Origin: an uncultured Flavobacteriaceae bacterium
GTDB taxonomy: Bacteria > Bacteroidota > Bacteroidia > Flavobacteriales > Flavobacteriaceae
Assembly: GCA_947489085.1 (NCBI GenBank)
Contig: CANLCJ010000029.1
Location: 1 to 50,115, forward strand
Direction of reading: 5' to 3'
Length of the DNA stretch: 50,115 bases
Shown in pieces: positions 8,617-16,585 of this stretch. Position 1 is the stretch's first letter. Each line of letters begins with the position of its first letter. The notes beneath the pieces were generated by a model. That model saw nothing but the letters and a program-made list of their open reading frames with translations, was not told the DNA's origin and ran no database searches. The translations under genes were made by a program, and so were the position numbers.

Positions 8617-11173
8617 AACCCAATTCCATTAAAAAGTTATTTAATTGGGAAGCTGCTTCTTCTCTACTATCTAAAATATTGACCAAAGTATTTTGGTATT
8701 TGGTATAGCGTGTTTCTAGTTCGGTAATTAAAGCATGTTCGTAACGGTTTACGTAATCCATTACGGTATGGTGCAACACGGCTTTAAAACGTGAAAGTAT
8801 TAAGGCTTTGGCTTCGTTTGGGGTTATTTTTTCGCGTGCTTTGGCGACTAAATCTTCTTTTTTGGCTTTTATTTCGGCAATGGTGGCTTTGCAGGTTTTT
8901 AGCTCGTTGGTGAGCGCTGTGTGTTTGGCTAGTTGTTGCTCTATAGTAGCCTTTTTGGTTTCGGCTTGGGTTTGGGTGTTTTGTTTTTGGTTTAGCTCTT
9001 GTGTTAATGCTGTGGCATCATCATTGGCTTTAATTCTAATTTTTAAGGCTTTTATGTCTTTTTTTAGCTCACGAATATCTGCATTGTAGGTTTTAATATT
9101 GTCTTTTAATTCTTTTAGTACTTCTTTTGGGAATACTTCGTAGTTCTCTTCGTCAAACTCGCCTTCCTCTAGTTCGTTGACTTCGTTAAAAAGGGCTTCT
9201 AACTCGTCGCGTCTGGCTTCGTTTGTAGCTAGTTCTTCTAATACTTCTGGGAATTGCGATTGTAGAATATCGTCTGCAGGAATTAATTCTGCATTCCAAC
9301 CACTAGCGGCTATTGATTTTAAATCGGTTTCTAAAACATCCCAATAGGCAGCAAATGCACCTCTACTTTTGTGTAGGTCTAATATCCCTAAGGCACTAAA
9401 ATCGTTAGCAATACTCACAGCGAAATCACGGTATAAGTCATACACATTTTTCTGTTCTGGTAAAGCTTCTAGTTTGGGTACATTGTGGGTCCACCAGTCG
9501 TTTACGCCATTTGTATATGCTTTGCGTTTATTATAAATATCTTCATGCGCTAAAACCAGCGTTTTTAAATCTTCTTTTGCGTCAATTAATTTTTTAAATT
9601 GATGATACCCTGCTTTTTTTGATTCCTCAAAAATTGAAGTTCTTAATGCTGTGTAGTTATTCCAGTATGGTTGTAACTCATCAACTTCTACCGTTGGGAT
9701 TCCACCATGCAAATGCGCATTTACATCTTGTGGTTCGGCAGGCGGACTGTTATCTACATATCTACGGATATTAAAATTGTAGTCTTCTTTTTCTAAATCG
9801 GCTTTAGAAATCTTTCTGGCATAGCCTTCTAAATTCTCTTTGTTTTTATAGATGTAGCTGATTTTGGCAATATCTTCTGGACGCAGTTTATTTTGGTTTT
9901 TGCCTTCTTTATACTCTCTATCGGCATTAATAAACAATACCTGGTTACGTTGCGCAGCACCTTTTTTATTGATGATTAATACAGAAGCAGGAATACCTGT
10001 ACCATAAAACAAACCAGATGGCAAACCAACCACAGCTTCTAATAAACCACGATCTACCAACCATTGGCGCATGCTTTTTTCTTCGCTACCTCTAAACAAC
10101 ACCCCATGTGGCATTACTACAGCCATACGACCATTATCTTTTAACACAGATACCATATGTTGCACAAACATAAAGTCGGCTTTTTTCTTTTTAGGCATCC
10201 AGTAATGGAAACGGTCACGAAAGTTTTTAATATCGCTATAATTGGCAGAAAACGGCGGATTGGCAATAACAATGTCGAAACGTTTTAACTCTCCGTTTTC
10301 TACGTGTAAAGGATTGGCAATGGTATCGCCTTGTAGAATTTCAGCATCAAAAATATCATGAAACAGCATATTCATTTTACACAAAGACCAAGTGGTGCCG
10401 CTTAATTCTTGACCAGCAAAACTTAAACGAGATGCATCGCCATAACGTGCTTCTACATAGTTTTTGTTTTCAATTAGCATACCACCAGAACCGCAGGTTG
10501 GGTCGTAAATAGACGATTCTTCTTCGGGTTCTAACAGCGTTACTAATAATTTTACCACTTCGTTAGGTGTATAGAATTCGCCACCTTTTTTACCCGCACT
10601 ATCAGCAAAATATTTTATTAAATATTCGTAGGCAGTACCTAAAAGGTCTGGAAACTCAAAACGGTCGTCGGTTAGCGTTACTTTATTAAAATGGGTGATG
10701 AACTCTATTAGTTTTTCATCACTTAAGGCGTTTTTGTTTTTACCAATGGTACGGTTAAAGTTTACATTGGTTAAAACTCCAGATAACTTATCTGGGTTTT
10801 CTTCTTCTAAGGCTTCTAAGGCTTTGTTCAAATGATCACCTACATCTTTTTTAAGATGAAGTATTCCATCGTTAACCTCTTGTCCTGCTTCGTTGGTCGT
10901 TTTGTAATTCCAACGTGCACGCTTTGGCACAAAATATTGGTAAGCGTTTGCACGCTCTAATGCTTGGTTTATTTTTTCTTCAGAAAGTCCTTTGTCTTGT
11001 AGTTCTTTCAAACGAGCTGCACGATCTTGCTCGTACTTATCGCTCAAACGTTTTAAGAATAACATTCCGAAAATGTATTCTTTAAACTCTGAGGCATCCA
11101 TGTTACCTCTTAGTATATCGCAGGCATCCATAAGGAAGCCTTCTAGCCATGACAGCGTTAGTTTTTTGTTCAT
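8606..11173 (-). CDS. hsdM: Type I DNA methyltransferase subunit M with long C-terminal extension
   Basis: This is the adenine-N6 methyltransferase subunit. The HsdM_N helical domain (about 8-170) is followed by the catalytic domain with SAM motif [10 protein letters not shown] (224-233) and catalytic NPPF (305-308). At 855 residues it is about 300 longer than common HsdM proteins. The extra C-terminal part (about 540-855) contains a long charged helical stretch likely to form a coiled coil (about 690-790, rich in Lys, Glu, Ala and Gln). It starts 55 nt after the hipT stop, with only a weak AT hairpin between, so read-through from the toxin-antitoxin operon is possible. Confidence 0.95.
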   Translation of the reverse strand: MNKKLTLSWLEGFLMDACDILRGNMDASEFKEYIFGMLFLKRLSDKYEQDRAARLKELQDKGLSEEKINQALERANAYQYFVPKRARWNYKTTNEAGQEVNDGILHLKKDVGDHLNKALEALEEENPDKLSGVLTNVNFNRTIGKNKNALSDEKLIEFITHFNKVTLTDDRFEFPDLLGTAYEYLIKYFADSAGKKGGEFYTPNEVVKLLVTLLEPEEESSIYDPTCGSGGMLIENKNYVEARYGDASRLSFAGQELSGTTWSLCKMNMLFHDIFDAEILQGDTIANPLHVENGELKRFDIVIANPPFSANYSDIKNFRDRFHYWMPKKKKADFMFVQHMVSVLKDNGRMAVVMPHGVLFRGSEEKSMRQWLVDRGLLEAVVGLPSGLFYGTGIPASVLIINKKGAAQRNQVLFINADREYKEGKNQNKLRPEDIAKISYIYKNKENLEGYARKISKADLEKEDYNFNIRRYVDNSPPAEPQDVNAHLHGGIPTVEVDELQPYWNNYTALRTSIFEESKKAGYHQFKKLIDAKEDLKTLVLAHEDIYNKRKAYTNGVNDWWTHNVPKLEALPEQKNVYDLYRDFAVSIANDFSALGILDLHKSRGAFAAYWDVLETDLKSIAASGWNAELIPADDILQSQFPEVLEELATNEARRDELEALFNEVNELEEGEFDEENYEVFPKEVLKELKDNIKTYNADIRELKKDIKALKIRIKANDDATALTQELNQKQNTQTQAETKKATIEQQLAKHTALTNELKTCKATIAEIKAKKEDLVAKAREKITPNEAKALILSRFKAVLHHTVMDYVNRYEHALITELETRYTKYQNTLVNILDSREEAASQLNNFLMELGYGK

Positions 11174-11228
11174 TATTTGATTTTAAACTTTTTAGTTTGT
11201 CTTGATATCATAAAAATATATCCAAAAA

Positions 11229-12185
11229 TTACAGCTTATTTTTAAGGTTTAATTGCTTTGCTCTATTTTCTATTAATACTTTTATTGTCTTTTTATGCTC
11301 ATTACTCAAAAAACTATTATCAATTAATGCTTCCCACTTTTCCATTCCTTTTTCAATACGTTTCCATAAATTTTCAATAGCTTTTTTTGGTATATGCCCT
11401 TTTAACATAGCTTCATTAAAATCTTCACGTTTCAGTTTTCGCTTTTTTCCATTGAGGTTTAATGCTAATTCTTCATTATCTTCTGGAATTAACAATTTTA
11501 CGGCGACCATATCATAAGCAGGAGTTAATGAATACTGTTTATTATCGTTTGCTATTATTGAAAAATTCTTTAAATGCATATCATTATTTCCAATTAAGAA
11601 AGATACAATCACTTGTTGATAAAACTTTACGGTTTCCAGTAAAGGGTTTTGAGCATATCTAAGAATCCCTTTTGCTATTTGTTCGTAAGAACCACGATAT
11701 TTATGTTCTGTTAGGCGTTCTGTAAATTGACAAGCATCTTCCATTGGAAATTTTTCGCCATTGGCATCACGATCTATACGTTTGGTTAAATAGGCCAACG
11801 AACCATCTTTTAAAGAAATTAATAAAAACGGTACTGTTACTATACCACAAGCTTGTGTTAATAGCATAGATAATGCCTCAATCTCTGGCATTTGTGGGTA
11901 TAATTGAAATGGTGGTTTTAAAATATATCGCCCATTTAACGCACCTACAATAGTTAATCTATTTTGACTATTTTCTTCTGTAAATCCTAATGATAGTTTG
12001 GGTTGTACACCTGTAACAATAATACGTTGCGCTACGTTTTCTTTAGCTAAATCTTCTATTTGAGATAATTCATAATCTAGTTCTAGTACAGGGATATCTT
12101 CTTGCCAAAAATCTGCAAGACATTTTTGGTGATAATTTATATCTCCTTTATTTAGTGCTTTATGGCAAGCTAAACAATATTTCAT
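11229..12185 (-). CDS. HipT-like serine/threonine kinase toxin (HipA C-terminal domain)
   Basis: The protein is 318 residues long and holds the kinase part of HipA without HipA's N-terminal subdomain. Visible kinase features are a Gly-loop segment VTGVQPKLSL (57-66), YILK (Lys90), the catalytic NDMHLKN (Asp202, Lys206, Asn207) and AYDMV (Asp225) at the metal-binding position. The N-terminus has CLAC and HQKC pairs (Cys4, Cys7, His19, Cys22) that could bind zinc. Gene order hipB-hipS-hipT and the separate N-terminal domain protein upstream match the HipBST systems of E. coli O127 and Legionella, in which HipT phosphorylates a tRNA synthetase. The start ATG overlaps the hipS stop (ATGA). The target here is unknown. 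Confidence 0.85.
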   Translation of the reverse strand: MKYCLACHKALNKGDINYHQKCLADFWQEDIPVLELDYELSQIEDLAKENVAQRIIVTGVQPKLSLGFTEENSQNRLTIVGALNGRYILKPPFQLYPQMPEIEALSMLLTQACGIVTVPFLLISLKDGSLAYLTKRIDRDANGEKFPMEDACQFTERLTEHKYRGSYEQIAKGILRYAQNPLLETVKFYQQVIVSFLIGNNDMHLKNFSIIANDNKQYSLTPAYDMVAVKLLIPEDNEELALNLNGKKRKLKREDFNEAMLKGHIPKKAIENLWKRIEKGMEKWEALIDNSFLSNEHKKTIKVLIENRAKQLNLKNKL

Positions 12186-12499
12186 ACTTTTTCTATAATA
12201 CTAATATTACCAATACAATCTTTGCAAGTGGTTAATAATAATCCCATACGATCCCTTGGGTTTATTTTCCAGTTTTTGTGTGCAATATCTAACAACCAGC
12301 CCTCTGGTATTAAACCATCGAAGAAAGGAAATAGTTGTTCTGATTTAAAAGCTTCTTTTTGTAGTGGCAACGTTACACTAACTTGTATGGCATTTTCTTT
12401 TTCTAAGTATGTTTTGTTATACTCAAAACTATAATCGTTGTCACCTTCAGTCAAGATACCTGCTAGTGAATTATTTACCCATATTTCGCCTTGTCTCAT
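12182..12499 (-). CDS. HipS-like antitoxin (HipA N-terminal domain alone)
   Basis: The protein has 105 residues and corresponds to the N-terminal subdomain 1 of HipA. It begins GEIWVNNSLAGILTE and contains the conserved LFPFFDGLIPEGWLLD and GLLLTTCKDCIGNI segments. In known HipBST systems the HipS protein is the antitoxin that inhibits HipT. It overlaps hipB by 29 nt upstream and hipT by 4 nt downstream, which fixes the three genes as one translationally coupled operon. Family assignment is strong; the antitoxin role is inferred from the arrangement. Confidence 0.85.
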   Translation of the reverse strand: MRQGEIWVNNSLAGILTEGDNDYSFEYNKTYLEKENAIQVSVTLPLQKEAFKSEQLFPFFDGLIPEGWLLDIAHKNWKINPRDRMGLLLTTCKDCIGNISIIEKV

Positions 12500-12713
12500 C
12501 GCTTATAGGTGTTGGAGTTAATGTATTTCCGAAAAACAAGAGTACTTGATTTACTTTATCTGTCATTAGATTTGGCTTGCCCTGTTCAAGTTCACGTACA
12601 AAACGCAATCCTACTCCTGTAAAGTCTGACAACTCTACCTGTGTTAGCTTTGCCTTTTTACGTCTATCTCTTACAAATTTAGCAATACTATTCTCTCTAT
12701 CCCAGTTGTTCAT
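12471..12713 (-). CDS. HipB-like helix-turn-helix regulator
   Basis: The protein has 80 residues and a single XRE-type helix-turn-helix (about residues 8-62): FVRDRRKKAKLTQVELSDFTGVGLRF, then ELEQGKPN. It is the first gene of the operon. Three evenly spaced TACC-N6-GGTA sites lie directly upstream, the nearest ending 5 nt before the start codon, as expected for an autorepressor. HipB homologues bind operators of the same general form (TATCC-N8-GGATA in E. coli). The start ATG at 12713 is the only sensible one. Confidence 0.88.
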   Translation of the reverse strand: MNNWDRENSIAKFVRDRRKKAKLTQVELSDFTGVGLRFVRELEQGKPNLMTDKVNQVLLFFGNTLTPTPISDETRRNMGK

Positions 12714-12717
12714 ACTA

Positions 12718-12731
12718 TACCTTTATGGGTA
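12718..12731 (-). promoter_or_regulatory. Putative HipB operator O1
   Basis: TACC-TTTATG-GGTA is a dyad with perfect 4-bp half sites. It ends 5 nt from the hipB start codon, so bound repressor would cover the ribosome-binding region and the expected transcription start. With O2 it forms the two arms of a 16-bp perfect inverted repeat (12716-12731 with 12758-12773). Confidence 0.7.
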
Positions 12732-12757
12732 CAATATAATAAAATACATTTAAATTA

Positions 12758-12771
12758 TACCCATAAAGGTA
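12758..12771 (-). promoter_or_regulatory. Putative HipB operator O2
   Basis: TACC-CATAAA-GGTA has perfect half sites and starts exactly 40 bp from O1. The 26 bp between the arms are AT-only apart from two bases and include a TATATTG stretch on the minus strand that could be the -7 element of the hipB promoter. Confidence 0.7.
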
Positions 12772-12797
12772 TATATTATGTTTTTGTGTGATTTTTA

Positions 12798-12811
12798 TAC
12801 CTTTTAAGGTG
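12798..12811 (-). promoter_or_regulatory. Putative HipB operator O3 (degenerate)
   Basis: TACC-TTTTAA-GGTG matches the operator pattern with one changed base in the last position. It starts exactly 40 bp from O2, continuing the same periodicity (12718, 12758, 12798). Confidence 0.55.
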
Positions 12812-12823
12812 TAGTTTTTAAAA

Positions 12824-13057
12824 TTAACTACAAAGCTTCCAACCAATATCTGTTTTACTGAACGTAACCGTTTTTGTTATTTCTTTAGGATTTCTCTTTT
12901 CGTGAGCATCTTGAAAGAAAGGTGTTTCATTAAAGCGTATAAACTTTACTTTGGCCTTTGCTTTATCACGTTTTAACCGATGAAAAATGACAACCCGAGA
13001 TACAAATACGATACAAACTTTAGCATAATAGAAGATAATAGAGGCTAAAAGGCACAA
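12824..13057 (-). CDS. Doubtful small ORF, hypothetical
   Basis: This is an open frame of 77 codons between the hipB operators and the mnmE terminator. The translation has a hydrophobic start (LLASIIFYYAKVCIVFV) followed by a basic, charged tail. I recognise no family. It could be chance, or the worn-down remnant of a gene such as an integrase at the mnmE edge of the island, but no recombinase motif is visible. Confidence 0.2.
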   Translation of the reverse strand: MCLLASIIFYYAKVCIVFVSRVVIFHRLKRDKAKAKVKFIRFNETPFFQDAHEKRNPKEITKTVTFSKTDIGWKLCS

Positions 13058-13084
13058 AAAAATGCCTCTAGGAGCCTAGAGACA
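13054..13084 (-). terminator. Terminator of mnmE
   Basis: On the minus strand a hairpin (CTCTAGG 13066-13072 with CCTAGAG 13075-13081) is followed by a run of seven T (complement of 13056-13062). It lies about 50 nt after the mnmE stop, on the island side of the att-like repeat, so the element appears to supply mnmE with its terminator. Confidence 0.75.
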
Positions 13085-13128
13085 TGGTAGGTCTTTGTTA
13101 GCTTTAATTTATTTTTATAGTATTTTTC

Positions 13129-13143
13129 TTATTTCCCAATACA
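13129..13143. repeat. att-like direct repeat inside the mnmE 3' end
   Basis: TTATTTCCCAATACA includes the mnmE stop codon and its last four codons and is repeated exactly at 1254-1268. On the minus strand the last 18 bp of mnmE read TTCTGTATTGGGAAATAA. From memory this differs by one base from the left direct repeat of Salmonella genomic island 1, which integrates at the same place in mnmE (trmE/thdF). Confidence 0.75.
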
Positions 13144-14544
13144 GAAATTAGCAAAAATATTACCTAGCAATTCATCATTAGTAACTTGCCCTGTAATTTC
13201 TCCAAAGTGGTATAACGCTTGACGAATGTCTATAGCTAAGAGGTCTCCAGACAAGCCTGTATCGAGTCCTTGTTGCACTTTAGTCGTTTCTTCGAAGGCT
13301 TTTAAAAGAGCATCGTAATGGCGGGTATTGGTTACGATGGTATCATTGTTTTTTAAACTACCTGTATTTACAAAGCTTAATAGAGTCGATTTTAACGCAT
13401 CTACACCTGTATTGGTCTTAGCAGACAATAACTGTGCTTGGACATTGTCGCGCTCTTTTGCAATAGCTGTAAGCTGCTGTTGCAATTGGTTTATGTCTGC
13501 TTCTGGAAGTTTATCAACTTTATTAGCTACAATAACGAGCGGTTTTTGTGGGTACTTATTTTTTACGCGCTCAATATCTACAATAAATTTAGTGCTTTCT
13601 TTTTTAAATTCTTGAGCATCAAATAAATAAACAACAACTTGTGCCTGCTCTATTTTTTCGAATGTTTTTTGAATGCCAATACTTTCTACTACATCTTTAG
13701 TATCTCGTATGCCAGCAGTATCTATAAAGCGAAACCCTATACCGCCTATGGTAATTTCATCTTCTATCGTATCTCTTGTTGTACCCGCAATATCAGAAAC
13801 AATAGCACGATCTTCGTTTAATAACGCATTTAAAAGCGTAGATTTCCCCACGTTAGGTTCGCCTACGATAGCCACAGGAATGCCATTTTTAATCACATTA
13901 CCTACAGCAAACGAATCTATTAAACGTTTCAGTACAAAAGTAATGCGCTCTACTAAAGCTTTAAACTGCGAGCGGTCTGCGAATTCTACATCTTCTTCTG
14001 CAAAATCTAATTCTAACTCTATAAGAGAGGCGAAATTGAGCAATTCTTCGCGAAGTTTAGCGATTTCTGAAGAGAACCCACCTCGCATTTGCTGCATCGC
14101 AATTTGGTGTGCCGCTGCATTATCACTGGCTATAACATCTGCAACGGCTTCTGCCTGACTGAGGTCTAATTTTCCATTAAGAAAAGCCCTTAAGGTAAAT
14201 TCTCCAGGATCGGCCATTCTACAACCTTTGCGCAAAAACAATTGTATAATTTCTTGTTGGATGTAACTAGATCCATGACATGATATTTCAACCACGTTCT
14301 CGCCGGTATATGAATTTGGGTTTTTAAATACAGAGACCAAAACCTCATCGTAAGTAATAGCATCGTCTACAATATGCCCTAAGTGTATGGTATGTGTCCT
14401 TTGAGCAGCTAATACCTTGCCAGACACAGATTTAAATTGATTATCCACATAAGTTATAGCGTTTTTTCCCGACAAACGAATAATAGCAATGGCGCCTGCG
14501 CCAGAAGGTGTTGCCAAGGCAACTATTGTATCTTGAGGTATCAT
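13129..14544 (-). CDS. mnmE: tRNA modification GTPase MnmE
   Basis: MnmE works with MnmG to install the carboxymethylaminomethyl group on wobble uridine of certain tRNAs. The 471-residue length is normal. The N-terminal folate-binding domain begins MIPQDTIVALATPSGAGAIAIIRLSG. The G domain has G1 GEPNVGKST (228-236), DTAG and NKVD. The C-terminus ends with the conserved FCIGK containing the essential Cys. The coding sequence is intact to its last codon although the island lies directly downstream, as expected when an integrating element regenerates the gene end. A TATTTTTG element sits only 4 nt before the ATG, so the mRNA may be nearly leaderless. Confidence 0.97.
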   Translation of the reverse strand: MIPQDTIVALATPSGAGAIAIIRLSGKNAITYVDNQFKSVSGKVLAAQRTHTIHLGHIVDDAITYDEVLVSVFKNPNSYTGENVVEISCHGSSYIQQEIIQLFLRKGCRMADPGEFTLRAFLNGKLDLSQAEAVADVIASDNAAAHQIAMQQMRGGFSSEIAKLREELLNFASLIELELDFAEEDVEFADRSQFKALVERITFVLKRLIDSFAVGNVIKNGIPVAIVGEPNVGKSTLLNALLNEDRAIVSDIAGTTRDTIEDEITIGGIGFRFIDTAGIRDTKDVVESIGIQKTFEKIEQAQVVVYLFDAQEFKKESTKFIVDIERVKNKYPQKPLVIVANKVDKLPEADINQLQQQLTAIAKERDNVQAQLLSAKTNTGVDALKSTLLSFVNTGSLKNNDTIVTNTRHYDALLKAFEETTKVQQGLDTGLSGDLLAIDIRQALYHFGEITGQVTNDELLGNIFANFCIGK

Positions 14545-14548
14545 AACA

Positions 14549-14556
14549 CAAAAATA
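14549..14556 (-). promoter_or_regulatory. Putative -7 element of mnmE
   Basis: TATTTTTG on the minus strand matches the Bacteroidota TAnnTTTG element. Only four bases separate it from the mnmE ATG, which would place the transcription start at or next to the start codon. Confidence 0.5.
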
Positions 14557-14801
14557 GGAATTTAAGGACGCATATACAGCGATATAAATCTCTAAATTAC
14601 ATTTTTGTTAATGGTAAAATGCAGTTGGTCTTTTATAAATTTAAGAAAGGTTTGAAAACCAATTAATATGCACATTTTAAAAAATATGCTTTTTAATTAC
14701 AATTTGTGACTTTTCATTTAAATGGGTGTCTTATTTATAAGTAGCCCCACCAATTTTAATTTTAATCCACCTAGTGCAACGAGGTAAAGATTTGCATAAA
14801 A

Positions 14802-15230
14802 ATGACAATAATTGAATCTGATTTCAAGGATCAAATTTTGGCATTTGTACAAAACAAATTAGCCAATATTTTCTTCTTTAACCACATTGCTGTGGTAGAA
14901 ATAAAGGAAGGTGTTCATTTAAACATTAAAAACGCCGAAGTAGTAATAGACGAAATTAAAACGTATTTTGGTACGTCTAAGCCTTATGGTATTGTAGCAA
15001 ATAGAATAAACTCTTATTCTGTAGATCTTTTGGACGCTCCTAAATACAAATCGAAATTTAAAAATCTAAAAGCCTACGGCGTGGTTGGTCATAACGAAGC
15101 AGCAAAAATGAATGCTAGAATGGAAAGCAGTTTTTGCGTGTGTGGTAAAGTAGACTACGATAGCGTTTATGATGCTGTTAACCAAGTGTACCACAGCGTA
15201 AAAAGCAGCAGACGGTTTTCTTTAAAGTAA
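14802..15230 (+). CDS. Conserved hypothetical protein, STAS/SpoIIAA-like appearance
   Basis: The 142-residue soluble protein has no signal peptide. The pattern VVEIKEGVHLNIKNAEVVIDEI followed by KPYGIVANRINSYSVDLLD resembles small flavobacterial proteins with a SpoIIAA/STAS-like alpha-beta fold. I cannot assign a reaction or partner. It is transcribed alone and converges with the CvfB-like gene, their 3' ends overlapping by 9 nt. The 257-bp region upstream contains no other gene. Confidence 0.7.
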   Translation: MTIIESDFKDQILAFVQNKLANIFFFNHIAVVEIKEGVHLNIKNAEVVIDEIKTYFGTSKPYGIVANRINSYSVDLLDAPKYKSKFKNLKAYGVVGHNEAAKMNARMESSFCVCGKVDYDSVYDAVNQVYHSVKSSRRFSLK

Positions 15231-16049
15231 ATAAATACCGTCGGTTTTTATCTCTATCTGGCGATTTTTATACAAACTGCCTATAGCTTTTTTAAAACTC
15301 TTCTTGCTCATTTGCAGGCTGTGTTTTATAGCTTCGGGATTAGATTTGTCTGTAAGTTTTATATAACCACTATTGTCTTCTAGCTCTTGTAATATACGCT
15401 GTGCATTAGGTTCTATATTTCTAAAACCTATTTTTTCTAGAGATATGTCTAATTTATTACCTGGTCTAATTTTCTTAACAATACCTTTTAGCTGGTCTCC
15501 TACACTAATGTCTTTAAATATGTTGTCTTTATAAATTAAGCCAATGTGTTTTTTGTTAACAATAACGTTCCAACCAATATCCGAAGGATGAGACACGATT
15601 ACATCTACTTCTTCAAACTGTTCTACGGTTAACACTTTATTGTCTAAAAACCTGTTAGTTTTGCTTGAAGCTACCAAACGTTCGGTCTTTTCATCTAAAT
15701 AACAGTGTACCAAATACCAACCTCCTGATTTTAAAGGAAACGCTTGTTCTTTAAACGGACAAAATAATTCTTTTACCAAGCCCCAATCTAGAAAAGCACC
15801 AAAATCGGTAACCTGATTGCAACGCAACAGTGCAAATTCTCCTTTTTTTATATATGGGATGTCTGTAGAGGCTACTGGACGCTCTTCATTATCTAAATAC
15901 ACAAAAACATCTATCTTATCCCAAATTTTAAAAGATTGAGGCACATAACGATTTGGTAATAACACCTCATTATCTTCTGCATCGATAAGGTATATACCGT
16001 GATCTGTTTCTCTTAAAATTTCTAATGTATTTACTTGTCCTAATTCCAT
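15222..16049 (-). CDS. S1-like RNA-binding protein, CvfB/YitL family
   Basis: The protein is 275 residues long. It shows the CvfB layout: successive S1-type OB folds (about 1-65, 68-130 and 140-210) and a C-terminal winged-helix segment (about 215-275) containing SLQMSKKSFKKAIGSLYKNRQIEIKTDGIYLL. GEFALLRCNQVTDFGAFLDWG is a characteristic S1 strand pattern. CvfB of Staphylococcus binds RNA and affects virulence gene expression; here it is presumably a general RNA-binding regulator. The gene is monocistronic, and its only neighbour overlap is the convergent one at its 3' end. Confidence 0.85.
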   Translation of the reverse strand: MELGQVNTLEILRETDHGIYLIDAEDNEVLLPNRYVPQSFKIWDKIDVFVYLDNEERPVASTDIPYIKKGEFALLRCNQVTDFGAFLDWGLVKELFCPFKEQAFPLKSGGWYLVHCYLDEKTERLVASSKTNRFLDNKVLTVEQFEEVDVIVSHPSDIGWNVIVNKKHIGLIYKDNIFKDISVGDQLKGIVKKIRPGNKLDISLEKIGFRNIEPNAQRILQELEDNSGYIKLTDKSNPEAIKHSLQMSKKSFKKAIGSLYKNRQIEIKTDGIYLL

Positions 16050-16092
16050 AGCAGCAAAGTTATAACTTTAGCTTTAACAAAAACGAATAGAC

Positions 16093-16123
16093 ACAAAAAA
16101 AGCGTTACAATTTTGTAACGCTT
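16093..16123 (-). terminator. Terminator after the DUF2853 gene
   Basis: A perfect 10-bp stem (AGCGTTACAA 16101-16110, TTGTAACGCT 16113-16122) is followed on the minus strand by a T-run complementary to 16095-16100. It separates the DUF2853 gene from the downstream CvfB-like gene. Confidence 0.85.
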
Positions 16124-16149
16124 CAGCTAAATATTATAAAATTTTCTAT

Positions 16150-16491
16150 TTATGAGTATATAGACTCCTTAGAAAAATGTTTCGTTAATAAATAATATAC
16201 TACAGCTCTGTATTTATTACGGTTAGATTTTCCGTATTTTTCTATAACGGCCGCTATAGCACCATCTAAATCATCGCTTTCGCTTAGACCCAACTTTTTA
16301 ATTAAAAAATTATTCTTTACAGTTGCTAATTCAGATTGATCTGATCCTGAAACTGTTGAAGCATCTGCATTATAAATTGATGGTCCACAACCAATAGTTA
16401 CTTTGGTTAATAAATCCATATCTACATCTACACCACATTTGTCTTTTAAATCTGTAGCATATTTTGCAATTAGGTCGTCGCGTTTACTCAT
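16150..16491 (-). CDS. DUF2853 family protein
   Basis: The 113-residue soluble helical protein begins MSKRDDLIAKYATDLKDKCG and ends with the conserved NRNKYRAVVYYLLTKHFSKESIY. These are typical of DUF2853, a Bacteroidota and Proteobacteria family of unknown function. It is followed by a strong terminator and separated from menD by about 94 nt, so it is probably a single-gene unit. Confidence 0.85.
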   Translation of the reverse strand: MSKRDDLIAKYATDLKDKCGVDVDMDLLTKVTIGCGPSIYNADASTVSGSDQSELATVKNNFLIKKLGLSESDDLDGAIAAVIEKYGKSNRNKYRAVVYYLLTKHFSKESIYS

Positions 16492-16585
16492 GATAAATAG
16501 TGTTTATTTTGTTTTTGATTAATAATTAATTTCCTAAATATAACTATTTTTTAGACACCTTTATTTCTGTAAAGTCACATTAGGG

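Noticed and set aside
12824-13057. 77-codon ORF as an integrase remnant
   Set aside because: No Arg-His-Arg-Tyr recombinase motif or other integrase feature is visible; it is listed only as a doubtful ORF.
13673-14158. 161-codon plus-strand ORF inside mnmE
   Set aside because: It is antisense to the intact and conserved GTPase gene, and its composition is typical of a shadow frame.
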